Of a stretch of DNA of 64,000 nucleotides, positions 7,986 to 16,631 are shown piece by piece. Source of the DNA: Phenylobacterium sp. (GTDB lineage: Bacteria > Pseudomonadota > Alphaproteobacteria > Caulobacterales > Caulobacteraceae); assembly GCA_004799545.1 (NCBI GenBank), contig SSMU01000005.1, positions 248,001 through 312,000 of the forward strand, read 5' to 3'. Every line of letters begins with the position of its first letter. The first letter of the stretch is position 1. Under the pieces are notes generated by a model. It saw only the letters and a list, made by a program, of their open reading frames with translations. It was not told the origin of the DNA and ran no database searches. The position numbers and the translations under genes were made by a program.

Positions 7986-9653
7986 CTATTTTGGGGCGTC
8001 CGCGTCCGGCGCCTTGGACTCGCTCGGATCCTGAGGCTCGTCCGGCCCGCGGATGACGATCACCTTCTGGTCCTGCAGGATGAGGGCGTGGTGGTGGGCC
8101 TTCAGCGCCGCGTCGGCGCGGGCCATGGCGGCGCGCATCTTGGCGCCGTTCACCTGCGCCCCGGCTTCGGCGATCTTCTTCTGGATCGCGGGGTCGTTCA
8201 GCCTTGCCTGGGCGCGGGCGATCTCGGCGTTCATGCGAGGCATGTCGAGCGTGGCGAGCTGCTGGCGTGCGGCCTCGACCTCGCGCTGGGCTGACTCGAC
8301 CTCGCGCTGGATGGCCTGCTGGTCGATCGCGGCGACCTGACGCTGGGCCTCTTCCACCTGTTTCTGGGCGTCGGCCATCTGGCGGGCGATATCGGCCTCG
8401 ATGCGGCGCTGCTCGGCGGGCGTGAGCTCGCCCGGCTGGTCGTTGACCACCGTGATCTTCTGGCCGTCGGCGGCGGTCCAGCGGTGCGGATAGCCGTGCA
8501 CCTTGCGGCCGTCGACCACGGTGACCGGCAGGTTGTGCGCACCGGGCCGGGCGATGACCACGGTCGAGGTCGAGGTGACCTTGTCGCCCGGATGCGCCGG
8601 AGCCTGAGCTGGCGCCGGGGCGGCGGGCGTGAGCCCCACCGAACGCTCCTGGGCCACGCTCGGCGTGACGTGCAGCAGCAGGGCCGGGGCGACCACGGCA
8701 GCCAGCACCAGGGCGCCGGCCGCGAGGTTGCGGAGCGGGGTCATTCGGCCGCCCGGGCTCGCGCCCAGCACCGCCTGCACCCGCCGCTCCAACGGCCCCT
8801 GGCCGAACATCGCCAGCACCGGGCCGGGTCGGCCGAGCGAGGGCAGCGCCTTGCGCGCCAGGGCGACCAGGCATTCCGCATAGACCTCCGGCGAGCGCAT
8901 GGCGGTAGCCGCCAGCTGGTCGCAGGCGGTCTCGCGGGCCTGGCGGACACCGGCCTTCAGCGGATAGATCGCCGGATGCCAGGCGAGCGGCAGGACGGCC
9001 AGCTCGCAGACCAGGTTGAAGCCGTAATCGCCGCGCTGGATGTGGGCCGCCTCGTGCAGCAGGGCCGCCTTGACCTCCTCCGGGCTCTGCCGGACCAGGT
9101 CGTCGGGGACCAGGATCACGGGTGAGAAGGCGCCGACGGTGACCGGGCCGGTGACGCCGGCCGAGGCCCGCACCGGGGGTGTCGCGACGCCGTGGCGCCG
9201 GGCGAAGGCCTCCAGGGCGGCCAGCACCGAGCGCGGCAGTTCGACCGGCCGCGCGCGCTTCACCAGCCGGCGCGCCGCCAGCAGCCCCAGCAGCAGCCGG
9301 CCGCCGCCGAGCGCCAGGGAGGCCGCGAACAGCGCCGCCAGGATGTCGGCCGCCCGCGGGCCGAGGCTGAGCACCGGCTCGGCGGAAACGATCGCCGGCG
9401 CCGCGTCCAGGCCGCGAGGCTGTGCGCTTCCTGCGATCTGGAGCGAGGCGCCGGCGATCTCCGCACCGAGCTTCGGCGCGACCAGATTGAGTTGCAGCGG
9501 CAGGACCAGGGCCAGGACCAGGAATCCCGACCACAGCCAGCAGCGCTGCCGCGGACCGATGCGCGCCGCCCGCGACAGGATCGCCGCGCCGAGCGCCAGC
9601 AGCGGCAGCTGCCAGGCGGCGTTGACCAGATAGTCGACCAGGGCTTGCCGCAT
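7986..9653 (-). CDS. M56 family (BlaR1-like) membrane metallopeptidase with coiled-coil C-terminus
   Basis: A 555-residue membrane protease that should pair with the BlaI repressor encoded just upstream. Predicted membrane spans lie near residues 8-27, 38-57, 103-127 and 308-328. The gluzincin site is HEAAH at 200-204 with Glu241 (ARETACDQ) as the likely third ligand. In BlaR1/MecR1 the last span is followed by a penicillin-binding sensor domain. Here residues 335-555 instead hold a Pro/Ala linker, a small region (residues 360-405), and a heptad-like coiled coil over about 412-525. So beta-lactam sensing is unlikely by this domain. The start overlaps the blaI-like stop by one base (TGATG), implying translational coupling. 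Confidence 0.88.
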   Translation of the reverse strand: MRQALVDYLVNAAWQLPLLALGAAILSRAARIGPRQRCWLWSGFLVLALVLPLQLNLVAPKLGAEIAGASLQIAGSAQPRGLDAAPAIVSAEPVLSLGPRAADILAALFAASLALGGGRLLLGLLAARRLVKRARPVELPRSVLAALEAFARRHGVATPPVRASAGVTGPVTVGAFSPVILVPDDLVRQSPEEVKAALLHEAAHIQRGDYGFNLVCELAVLPLAWHPAIYPLKAGVRQARETACDQLAATAMRSPEVYAECLVALARKALPSLGRPGPVLAMFGQGPLERRVQAVLGASPGGRMTPLRNLAAGALVLAAVVAPALLLHVTPSVAQERSVGLTPAAPAPAQAPAHPGDKVTSTSTVVIARPGAHNLPVTVVDGRKVHGYPHRWTAADGQKITVVNDQPGELTPAEQRRIEADIARQMADAQKQVEEAQRQVAAIDQQAIQREVESAQREVEAARQQLATLDMPRMNAEIARAQARLNDPAIQKKIAEAGAQVNGAKMRAAMARADAALKAHHHALILQDQKVIVIRGPDEPQDPSESKAPDADAPK

Positions 9654-10048
9654 CACTCGTGCTCCGCCTTGCGTTGTTTCAGGAGGTCCGACGCCCGCGC
9701 CACGTCCTCGGCGGTGATCTGGCGGGTGTCGATCAGGGCCTGCAGCAGGGCCTCGCCCGAGCCGCCGAACATGCGCGCCACCAGGTCGTTGAGCGCCGTG
9801 CCCACCGCCCCCTCGCGGGTCACCGCCGGCTGGTACTGGAAGGCGCGGCCGAGCCGGGTGCGCTTCACCTTCTTCTTGCGCAGCAGCACGGTCAGCATGG
9901 TCTGGACCGTGGTGTAGGCCAGCTCGGACGGCAGGCGGCCCTGCACGTCGGCGGTGGTGCTGGGGCCGGCCGCCCACAGCACCTGCATGATCTCCAGCTC
10001 GAGGGGCGTCAGGACGTCGCGGGACCGCTCGCGGTCGGATGGGGCCAC
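9653..10048 (-). CDS. BlaI/MecI/CopY family transcriptional repressor
   Basis: A 131-residue winged-helix repressor. The N-terminal domain (residues about 13-80) has the family signature LTPLELEIMQVLWAAGPSTT, followed by TTVQTMLTVLLRKKKVKRTR, which forms the recognition helix and wing. The C-terminal helices serve dimerisation and normally contain the protease-sensitive site. It sits first in a two-gene operon with the M56 protease and is preceded by two 12-bp dyads CTAA-N4-TTAG at 10059 and 10103, which are probably its own operators. By analogy to BlaR1/BlaI, cleavage by the M56 partner would release repression. Target genes beyond this operon are unknown. Confidence 0.92.
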   Translation of the reverse strand: MAPSDRERSRDVLTPLELEIMQVLWAAGPSTTADVQGRLPSELAYTTVQTMLTVLLRKKKVKRTRLGRAFQYQPAVTREGAVGTALNDLVARMFGGSGEALLQALIDTRQITAEDVARASDLLKQRKAEHE

Positions 10049-10058
10049 GGCCTATCTC

Positions 10059-10114
10059 CTAATGACTTAGGAATTAGACCGCCCGGGCCCCGCGGCTGTC
10101 AACTAAGATGTTAG
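10059..10114. promoter_or_regulatory. paired BlaI-type dyad operators
   Basis: Two copies of the dyad CTAA-N4-TTAG lie upstream of the repressor start: CTAATGACTTAG at 10059-10070 and CTAAGATGTTAG at 10103-10114. Their centres are 44 bp apart, about four helical turns, so dimers would sit on one DNA face. The first dyad sits 11 bp from the start codon and would block initiation. Confidence 0.7.
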
Positions 10115-10143
10115 GAGGTGGAGGATTTGTAACCCTCCCCTAG

Positions 10144-10166
10144 CCCTTCCCCTCGATGGGGAAGGG
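10144..10166. repeat. intergenic hairpin after S9 peptidase gene
   Basis: Perfect 9-bp arms CCCTTCCCC and GGGGAAGGG around a 5-nt loop, placed 5 nt beyond the S9 peptidase stop codon and before the blaI-like operator. It lacks a T-run. It resembles the G/C-rich boundary hairpins seen elsewhere in this window. Confidence 0.5.
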
Positions 10167-10171
10167 GGGCG

Positions 10172-12277
10172 TTAGTCCATCAGCTTGCGCTGCAGGTAGG
10201 TCATGGTCAGGGCCGTGGTGTGCGCCGCCTGCTTCAGGTCGGCGCCCGCGCCATGGCCACCCTCGGTGTTCTCATAGTAGAGGAAGGGCAGGTGCATCTC
10301 CTCCATGCGGGCGGCGAACTTGCGGGCGTGCTGCGGCCCGACCCGGTCGTCCTTGGTGGTGGTGAAGATGAACGGCTCCGGGTATTTCGCATCGGCCTTG
10401 AGGTTCTGGTAGGGCGAGGTCCTGCGCCAGAAGGCCATCACCGCCGGATCGGCGTTGACGTCGCCGTATTCCCCCTGCCACGAGGCGCCGGCCGCGATCT
10501 TCGAGATGCGGATCATGTCCAGCAGCGGCACCTGGATGACCACCGCGTTCCACAGCTCCGGATGCTGGGTGAACTCCACGCCCATCAGGAGGCCGCCGTT
10601 CGAGCCGCCCTCGATGCCGAGCCGGCGGGGCGAGGTGATCTTGCGCGCCACCAGGTCCTTCGCCACGGCGGCGAAGTCGTCGTAGATGATCTGCCGCTTG
10701 GTGGTCAGGCCGGCCTCGTGCCAGGCCGGGCCGAACTCGCCGCCGCCACGGATATTGGCCAGCACATAGGCGCCCCCGCGCTCCAGCCAGAGCTTTCCGT
10801 TGGCGCCGGAATAGTTGGGCGTCGAGCTGACCTGGAAGCCGCCGTAGGCGGTCATCAGGGTGGGCGTCGCGCCGTCGTATTTGATGTCCTTCCGATGGAC
10901 CACGAAGTAGGGGATTTTCGTGCCGTCGCTGGAGGTCGCCTCCAGCTGTTCGACCACGTCGCGCGAGGCGTCGAACTTGGCCGGCAGGGTTTTCAGCAGC
11001 CTGGCCTGGCCGGTTTCGGCGTCGGCCAGGTAGAGCGAGGTCGGCGTCAGGAAGCCGCTGACATCCAGGAAGGCCAGGTTGGAGCGCTGGTCGGCGTCGC
11101 CGTAGCGGACGGTGAGGTTGTCGGGCAGGTCGATGCGGGCCCTGGTCCAGCCGCCGCCGGCGGTGGGCGTGAACACCCAGGCGCGGCCGCGGACGTTCTC
11201 CAGGGTGGAGATCAAGAGCTTGTCCCGGGTCGCATCGACGCCCTCCAGGGAGTCGCGCGGGCCGGGCGTCCAGACGAGCTTGGCGGCGAGGCGCGCGGGA
11301 TCGGCCTTCACCGCGGCGAGGTCCAGCTCGGCGATCGCCCCGGCCGTGAAGCTCGGGCCGGCGGCCGCCCAGTCCTCGTTCAGGCGCACGATGACGCGGC
11401 CGCCCACCAGGCCCTCGACGGAGGCCTTGTCGGGGATCGCCAGCCGCTCGGCGCCCCGGGCGGTGACCACGTAGGTCTGGTGGCGGAAGGTGTCGAGCGG
11501 CCGCTCGATCACCGCGATCTGCCGGCCCTGGCCGTCGCGGATCACCTCGGGGCTGACGCCGTAGCCGCCGTCGTCCTTCTGGCCGCGGTAGACCTCGACG
11601 GCCGCCGAGAGCGGCTGGCCGCGGGTGAGCCGCTTGACGATGTAGGGATAGCCCGAGGGCGTCAGGTCGCCCGGCGTCCAATCGGTCGCCACCAGCAGAT
11701 GGTTCTCGTCCTCCCAGGCGACGCGGTGCTTGCCGTGCGGCAGGTGGAAGCCGCCATCGACGAAATGGCCGGTGTCGAGGTCGAACTCGCGGATCTCGAC
11801 GGCGTCCTCGCCGCCGTCGGAGAGCGAGATAAGGCAGCGCCGCTCCTCTGGCTGCAGGCACTCCATGCCCTTCATCACCCAGCTCTTGCCCTCGGCCTTG
11901 CCGAGCGCGTCGACGTCGAGGACCGCGGTCCAGTGCGGGTCGGCGGACTGGTAGTCGGCGAGCGTGGTCTTGCGCCAGAGGCCGCGCAGGTGCTCCGGGT
12001 CCTGCCAGAAGTTGTAGATCTCGCCGTGCAGGAAGCGCGGCGCCGGGATGCGGTCCTTGGCGCCGGCGATGGCCAGGGCCTCGGCATAGAGGGTGGCGTA
12101 GCGCGGGTCGGCCTCCAGCAGCTTGGTGGAGGCGGCGTTGTGCTCGTTGACCCAGGCCATCGAGCGGGCGGAGCTGACGTCCTCCAGCCAGATGTAGGGA
12201 TCGTTGTCGGCCGCTTGAGCGTGGGCCAATGCGGGCAGGGCCGCGGAGGCCAGGAGGGCGAGCAGGGTCAGGCGCAT
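10172..12277 (-). CDS. prolyl oligopeptidase family serine peptidase (S9A)
   Basis: A 701-residue exported serine peptidase. Residues 1-20 form a signal peptide (LLASAALPALAHAQA). The N-terminal half is the seven-bladed propeller that begins DPYIWLEDVSSARSMAWV, and the C-terminal half is an alpha/beta hydrolase. The nucleophile is Ser559 in GGSNGG, the acid is in DDRV (643-644) and the base is His675 in GGHGAG. The length matches prolyl endopeptidases (about 700 residues). It should cut short peptides after proline, here in the periplasm. It ends just before a hairpin and the blaI-like operon, and the tRNA-Gly gene lies upstream on the same strand. Confidence 0.93.
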   Translation of the reverse strand: MRLTLLALLASAALPALAHAQAADNDPYIWLEDVSSARSMAWVNEHNAASTKLLEADPRYATLYAEALAIAGAKDRIPAPRFLHGEIYNFWQDPEHLRGLWRKTTLADYQSADPHWTAVLDVDALGKAEGKSWVMKGMECLQPEERRCLISLSDGGEDAVEIREFDLDTGHFVDGGFHLPHGKHRVAWEDENHLLVATDWTPGDLTPSGYPYIVKRLTRGQPLSAAVEVYRGQKDDGGYGVSPEVIRDGQGRQIAVIERPLDTFRHQTYVVTARGAERLAIPDKASVEGLVGGRVIVRLNEDWAAAGPSFTAGAIAELDLAAVKADPARLAAKLVWTPGPRDSLEGVDATRDKLLISTLENVRGRAWVFTPTAGGGWTRARIDLPDNLTVRYGDADQRSNLAFLDVSGFLTPTSLYLADAETGQARLLKTLPAKFDASRDVVEQLEATSSDGTKIPYFVVHRKDIKYDGATPTLMTAYGGFQVSSTPNYSGANGKLWLERGGAYVLANIRGGGEFGPAWHEAGLTTKRQIIYDDFAAVAKDLVARKITSPRRLGIEGGSNGGLLMGVEFTQHPELWNAVVIQVPLLDMIRISKIAAGASWQGEYGDVNADPAVMAFWRRTSPYQNLKADAKYPEPFIFTTTKDDRVGPQHARKFAARMEEMHLPFLYYENTEGGHGAGADLKQAAHTTALTMTYLQRKLMD

Positions 12278-12339
12278 GCAGGGTCCTTCGGACGGGGCGT
12301 GTTGCCCGCACCTTAGCCGCCTGTGCGGAATGTGGAAGT

Positions 12340-12414
12340 TGGAGCGGCCGGGGGGAATCGAACCCCCGACATTCAGCTTGGGAAGCTGACGTTCTACCTC
12401 TGAACTACGGCCGC
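12340..12414 (-). tRNA. tRNA-Gly (anticodon CCC), CCA encoded
   Basis: On the minus strand the sequence folds as a complete cloverleaf: acceptor GCGGCCG pairs with CGGCCGC, the anticodon stem is TCAGC with GCTGA, and the seven-base loop TTCCCAA puts CCC at positions 34-36. The T arm contains GGTTCGATTCC. The discriminator is T followed by a genome-encoded CCA at 12340-12342. It would read GGG glycine codons. Confidence 0.95.
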
Positions 12415-12536
12415 GTTCCGAGGGGCGATCCTTTAGCGGGTTGCCGCGCGGGCCTCAAGCCGCCCCATCTTCAAGAGCTCGGGCGCGTCAGCGGCGACCC
12501 TTGACCGGCGGCTGCGGCGCGGGCTCGACTGGCGGC

Positions 12537-13487
12537 ATGTTGCGAGTTGTGCGGACCCTGATCCTCGCCCTGTGCGCCGGCGCGCTCGCCGGCGTCGCCG
12601 CGGCGCAGGACCGGGTGGTGCTGCCGATCGTCGACTTCGTGTTCGGCGCGCCGGTGATCGAGGTGCGGCTGAACGGCGGCGAGGCGCACCGCTTCAAGTT
12701 CGATAGCGGCTCCATGGAGCTGATCGACGGCGGCAAGGCCACGGCCGAGGGCATCCGCGCGACCGGCGTCACCAAGCTCCTGGAGATCAACAAGGCCGAG
12801 ACCATGCCGGTCTCCGACACCGAGGTCCGCCTCGGCGAGGCGGAGCTGGGCACGGTGTCCCTGGCCCTGATGCCCGACGGCTGGGCCCATCCGGCGGCCA
12901 TCGACGGCATCATCGGCAAGACCCTCTTGCTACGCTACGTGGTCACCATGGACGTGGTGGGCCGGCAGATGATCCTGTCGCGGCCCGAGGCCTATACGGT
13001 TCCGGACGGCGCGACCGTGCTGCCGATGACCGAGCTGCACGGCCTGTTCCACGTGCCGGCCTCCCTGGACGGCGCGGCCGGCGAGTTCGGCCTGGACACC
13101 GGCCTCACCACCCATGTGATCGTCTTCCCGGCCTTCGATCAGGCGCACGGCCTGGCGCTGCGCTACGGCGACGCGGCGATCGTCGGCGACGCGGCCGGGA
13201 CCAGCGGCGAGACCAGCAAGGTGCGCCAGGCCAAGGGCGAGATGCTGACGCTCGGCGGATCGAGCGTCGCCGGGCCGGAGGTGCTGATCCTGACGGATGC
13301 GACCGGGGTCGGCCGGTTCGATCAGATGGCGGGCCTGATCGGCATGCCGGCGCTGGCCCAGTTCACCGTCACCTTCGACGCGCCGCACAAGCGCCTGGTC
13401 CTGACGCCGGCGTCGATCGCGCCCGCGCCCGAGCCGCCGCCGCCCGCGCCGCCTCCCCCTGCCCCGCCGGACGAGCCGATCTTCTGA
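12537..13487 (+). CDS. exported retropepsin-like aspartyl protease family protein
   Basis: A 316-residue protein with a signal peptide over residues 1-23 (LILALCAGALAGVAAAQ). It has two aspartyl-protease-like halves. The first has FKFDSGS with Asp56, the second has FGLDTGL with Asp187, so each half offers a D-[ST]-G motif as in pepsin-like or duplicated retropepsin folds. Later segments (IDGIIGKTLL at 122-131 and AGLIGMPALAQF) match the I-G-x-[PD]-L type motif of the fold. The C-terminus (about 295-316) is a Pro/Ala tail. I start at the ATG at 12537 because it gives the signal peptide. Activity is inferred from the fold; the substrate is unknown. Confidence 0.75.
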   Translation: MLRVVRTLILALCAGALAGVAAAQDRVVLPIVDFVFGAPVIEVRLNGGEAHRFKFDSGSMELIDGGKATAEGIRATGVTKLLEINKAETMPVSDTEVRLGEAELGTVSLALMPDGWAHPAAIDGIIGKTLLLRYVVTMDVVGRQMILSRPEAYTVPDGATVLPMTELHGLFHVPASLDGAAGEFGLDTGLTTHVIVFPAFDQAHGLALRYGDAAIVGDAAGTSGETSKVRQAKGEMLTLGGSSVAGPEVLILTDATGVGRFDQMAGLIGMPALAQFTVTFDAPHKRLVLTPASIAPAPEPPPPAPPPPAPPDEPIF

Positions 13488-13497
13488 TCGCCGCGAC

Positions 13498-13551
13498 TTA
13501 GAGCGCGTCAGGCGAAAGTGGATACCGGTTTCGCCGCCCGACGCGCTCTAA
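13498..13551. repeat. alphaproteobacterial palindromic repeat, copy 2
   Basis: Perfect 12-bp arms TTAGAGCGCGTC and GACGCGCTCTAA enclose a core with AAAGTGGATACCGGTTT, the inverse of the core at 4111-4153. It lies 10 bp beyond the aspartyl-protease stop and ahead of the hairpin at 13577. Confidence 0.8.
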
Positions 13552-13576
13552 ACTCTTGAAGAGAGTCCCTTCTCAT

Positions 13577-13604
13577 CTGGTTCAGGTGACTCCACCTGAA
13601 CCAG
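13577..13604. repeat. 12-bp perfect hairpin in oxidoreductase leader
   Basis: Arms CTGGTTCAGGTG and CACCTGAACCAG pair perfectly around the loop ACTC, about 100 bp before the Old Yellow Enzyme start. Like copy 1, the repeat core is accompanied by its own strong hairpin, which suggests a composite element. A role as terminator of the upstream gene or as operator is possible. Confidence 0.65.
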
Positions 13605-13705
13605 GAAGGGTCTCGCCTGACAGCGACATCAGAAACCTTGCGATTGCCCCGCCGCGCGGGCGACCCATATGGTTTGTCCAACAACTGTTTGAGGGGATTT
13701 CCGCC

Positions 13706-14803
13706 TTGCCCGACGTGCTGTCGCCGCTCGCCTTCGCCCATGGCCCGCAGATGAAGAACCGGTTCGCGCTCGCCCCGCTGACCAACCTGCAGAGCCATCC
13801 TGACGGCGTGCTGTCGGACGAGGAGTTCACCTGGCTGACCAAGCGGGCCGAGGGCGGCTTCGCCATGACCATGACCTGCGCGGCCCACGTGCAGCGGATC
13901 GGCCAGGGCTTCCCGGGCCAACTGGGGGTGTTCGGCGAGCAGCACCTGCCGGGGCTGACAAGGCTGGCCTCGGCCATCAAGCAGAACGGCTCGATCGCGG
14001 TGGTCCAACTGCACCACGCCGGCATGCGCTCGCCGGCGGCGCTGATCGGCGAGGCGCCGGTGGCCCCCTCCGACAACGCCGAGACCGGCGCGCGCGGCCT
14101 CTCCACGGCCGAGGTCGAGCAGCTGGTGGAGGACTTCGTGGCCGCCGCCCACCGCGCCGAGCGGGCGGGCTTCGACGGGGTCGAGATCCACGGGGCGCAC
14201 AGCTACATCCTCTGCCAGTTCCTGAGCGAGGGCCTGAACCAGCGCACCGACCGCTATGGCGGCTCGCCCGAGAACCGCGGTCGGGTGATCAGGGAGATCA
14301 TCTCCGGCGTCCGCGCCCGCTGCCGGGCGGACTTCAGCCTGGGCCTGCGGCTGTCGCCCGAGCGGTTCGACCTGAAGCTCGCGGAGATCACCGCGCTCGC
14401 CCAGGCGATCATGACCGAGGGGGCCATCGACTACCTCGACATGTCGCTCTGGGACTACGCCAAGGAGCCCAACGAGGAGGCGTTCAAGGGCCGCAGCCTG
14501 ATGAGCTATTTCACCGAGCTGGACCGCGGCCAGGTGCGGTTGGGCTGCGCGGGCAAGATCATGTCGGGCGACGACGTGCGCGCCTGCCTGGACCAGGGGA
14601 TGGACTTCGTCTTCCTGGGGCGCGCGGCGATCCTGCACCACGACTATCCCCGGCTCTACGCGGCCGACCGCGACTTCGAGCCGATCGCCCGGCCGGTCAG
14701 CGAGGCCCACCTGCGCGCCGAGGGGCTGAGCCCGAAGTTCGTGGCCTATATGGCGAGCTGGAAGGGCTTCGTTGAGGAGCCGGAGACGCAGGCGGCCGAA
14801 TAG
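13706..14803 (+). CDS. NADH:flavin oxidoreductase (Old Yellow Enzyme family)
   Basis: A 365-residue TIM-barrel FMN enzyme. Family motifs are clear: MKNRFALAPLTN (FMN contact) near residue 16, VQLHHAGMRS, FDGVEIHGAHSYILCQFLS and the barrel segment RYGGSPENRGRVIREII. Members reduce activated alkenes or other electrophiles with NAD(P)H. The open frame continues upstream of 13706 through non-homologous repeat sequence, so I place the start at the TTG at 13706, which follows GAGGGGA at 13691 by 8 bases. A TTG start is uncommon here. The gene is monocistronic and co-directional with the dioxygenase gene downstream (46-bp gap). The natural substrate is unknown. Confidence 0.88.
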   Translation: MPDVLSPLAFAHGPQMKNRFALAPLTNLQSHPDGVLSDEEFTWLTKRAEGGFAMTMTCAAHVQRIGQGFPGQLGVFGEQHLPGLTRLASAIKQNGSIAVVQLHHAGMRSPAALIGEAPVAPSDNAETGARGLSTAEVEQLVEDFVAAAHRAERAGFDGVEIHGAHSYILCQFLSEGLNQRTDRYGGSPENRGRVIREIISGVRARCRADFSLGLRLSPERFDLKLAEITALAQAIMTEGAIDYLDMSLWDYAKEPNEEAFKGRSLMSYFTELDRGQVRLGCAGKIMSGDDVRACLDQGMDFVFLGRAAILHHDYPRLYAADRDFEPIARPVSEAHLRAEGLSPKFVAYMASWKGFVEEPETQAAE

Positions 14804-14849
14804 GGGCGGATTTGTCGGGCGCCGCGACCAGTGCTACCCAGCGGCCAGC

Positions 14850-15515
14850 ATGTTCCTTGAGATCGACGACCTGCTGACCCCCGCCGAGGTGGCCGAGCTG
14901 AGCGCTCTGGCCGCCAAGGCGACCTTCGTGGACGGGCGGATCTCCTCGCCGCACTCGACGGTCAAGAAGAACACCCAGATCGACCACGCCGACGCCGCCT
15001 ACCAGGCCTCGTCGAGCCTGTTGGCCGCGGCGCTCCGGCGCAGCGAGCCGTTCATCAACTTCGCCTTCCCGGCCGCCATGGCCCCGCCGCTACTGGCCCG
15101 CTACGGGCCCGGCATGGCCTATGGGATGCATGTGGACTCGGCGATCATCCCGCTGGGCCAACGGCAGCTCCGCTCGGACATCTCCTGCACCGTCTTCATC
15201 AGCGAGCCGGACGCCTATGACGGCGGCGCGCTGGCGATCCGGGTCGGGACGCGGGTGGTGGAGTTCAAGCTGAAGGCGGGCGCAGCGATCGTCTATCCGT
15301 CGACCACCCTGCACGAGGTGGTCCCGGTGACCCGCGGCCAGCGGCTGGTGGGCATCACCTTCATCGAAAGCCACATCGTCGACCCGATGATGCGCGAGCT
15401 GCTCTACGAGCTGGACGAGGTGGCCGCGCTCGAGGGACTGAACATGGCGCCCGAGAACCGCAACCGGCTGCAGTACGTGCGCTCCAACCTGCGCCGGCTG
15501 TGGGGGACGAGCTAG
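14850..15515 (+). CDS. PKHD-type Fe(II)/2-oxoglutarate hydroxylase (PiuC/YbiX-like)
   Basis: A 221-residue cytoplasmic dioxygenase. The iron triad is His94 and Asp96 (MHVDSA) plus His155 (TTLHEVVPV), and Arg165 in TRGQR fits the 2-oxoglutarate salt bridge. The opening MFLEIDDLLTPAEVAELSAL and the segment RSDISCTVFISEPDAYDGG are typical of the YbiX/PiuC family, whose bacterial members are often iron-starvation genes beside TonB receptors. No TonB receptor is next to it here. The stop overlaps the convergent sulfotransferase-like stop by four bases (CTAG). The substrate is unknown. Confidence 0.9.
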   Translation: MFLEIDDLLTPAEVAELSALAAKATFVDGRISSPHSTVKKNTQIDHADAAYQASSSLLAAALRRSEPFINFAFPAAMAPPLLARYGPGMAYGMHVDSAIIPLGQRQLRSDISCTVFISEPDAYDGGALAIRVGTRVVEFKLKAGAAIVYPSTTLHEVVPVTRGQRLVGITFIESHIVDPMMRELLYELDEVAALEGLNMAPENRNRLQYVRSNLRRLWGTS

Positions 15516-16528
15516 CCCACCAGTTGCGCGATCGCGGGCCAGGTCCGCGCCGCCGTCTCCAGCCAGCCCAGGCCGCGCGCGATCTCCTCTGCGGCGAGGC
15601 GGCGCGTCTCGGCGAGCACCTGGGCGCGGAGCTCGGGGCTGTAGCCGTACTCCGGGGCCTTGGAATAGCGCTGCAGGTAGGCGGAGCCGGCGATGCGGGC
15701 GACCGCCTCCGGCTCGGCCTGGCCGTGCAGATGGGTGAGCGCCTGGGCGAGGCCGGCCGGCGGGTCGGCGAGGAAGGCCTCGAAATCCACTCTGAGCACC
15801 CGGCCGGGCGCGGCGGCCTCCAGCTCGGCGAAGGCCAGCATGTCGGCGGCCCAGCTGAGCGCGGCGATCTCGCCGGGCGACAGGTCCTCCAGCGCCCAGG
15901 GCGCGGCGCCCAGCCGGGCGTTGAGGCCGGTGAGCCGGAGCGGCGCGGAGAGCCGCACGTCGGCCAGGTTGGCGCCGGAGAAGATGGTGGCCAGGTAGGT
16001 CTCGGGCGCCGTGGTCATGGCCAGCGCCCGGTCGTCAGGCGCCTGGGCCAGCAGCCGCGGGGCGAGGCCGGAGACCACGCTGGTGGCCTTGACCAGGGCC
16101 CGCTTCGGCGGCGCCCAGACGCGGGAGAAGATCGCCTGGAAGGCCGCCATCCGGGCGTCCAGCTCGGCGGCGCTCCAGGGCCGGCCGGCCGACTCGGCGG
16201 CGGCCAGGGTCCGCAGCACCTGCGGCTCGCGCACGGAGAAGATCCGCGGATGGGTCCCCAGCAGCCGCGACATCAGCGTCGAGCCCACGTGACCCACATG
16301 GAAGATCCAGTCGCAGGCGATCGGACGCCCCGCCACCGCCTGGGCCAGATCGGCGAACGCCGCCTCGCCTGCCGTCGGCGCCTCGATCCGCTCGTCGAGG
16401 AAGCTCGCCTTCTCGTAGTCCACGGGGGCCAGCCGCACGACGCGCACGAGGTCGGTCCCCGCGTCCAGGGTCAGGGGGAACAGCTCCGGCGAGGCGGCCA
16501 GATTCGCGATCCAGGGGGCGGGCGGCAT
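15512..16528 (-). CDS. sulfotransferase-like P-loop protein
   Basis: A 338-residue protein that resembles sulfotransferase-family P-loop enzymes. The segment WIFHVGHVGSTLMSRLLG (about residues 77-94) matches the PAPS 5'-phosphosulfate loop pattern of these proteins, and PRIFSVREPQVLR follows. Residues 135-160 (RALVKATSVVSG) fit the second conserved beta strand. The C-terminal third is helical and has a YSKAPEYGYSP segment. I prefer the ATG at 16528, with GGCAGG ahead of it; a GTG at 16561 would add 11 residues. It converges on the PKHD gene and is divergent from the HD-domain gene. Sulfonation activity is an inference from the loop only. Confidence 0.6.
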   Translation of the reverse strand: MPPAPWIANLAASPELFPLTLDAGTDLVRVVRLAPVDYEKASFLDERIEAPTAGEAAFADLAQAVAGRPIACDWIFHVGHVGSTLMSRLLGTHPRIFSVREPQVLRTLAAAESAGRPWSAAELDARMAAFQAIFSRVWAPPKRALVKATSVVSGLAPRLLAQAPDDRALAMTTAPETYLATIFSGANLADVRLSAPLRLTGLNARLGAAPWALEDLSPGEIAALSWAADMLAFAELEAAAPGRVLRVDFEAFLADPPAGLAQALTHLHGQAEPEAVARIAGSAYLQRYSKAPEYGYSPELRAQVLAETRRLAAEEIARGLGWLETAARTWPAIAQLVG

Positions 16529-16631
16529 GGGCGCAACCTGCCCGAGGCGCAGCCTCGCCACAACGCCCGCCCGCGTTGACCTGCGGCCTCACGCGCCCCA
16601 CCATGGCGGCGACCGACCACAGGAGGCCGCC

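Noticed and set aside
7966..9534. Alternative long minus-strand frame within the M56 gene
   Set aside because: It is an Arg/Gly/Pro-rich shifted reading of the protease gene and has no domain features.
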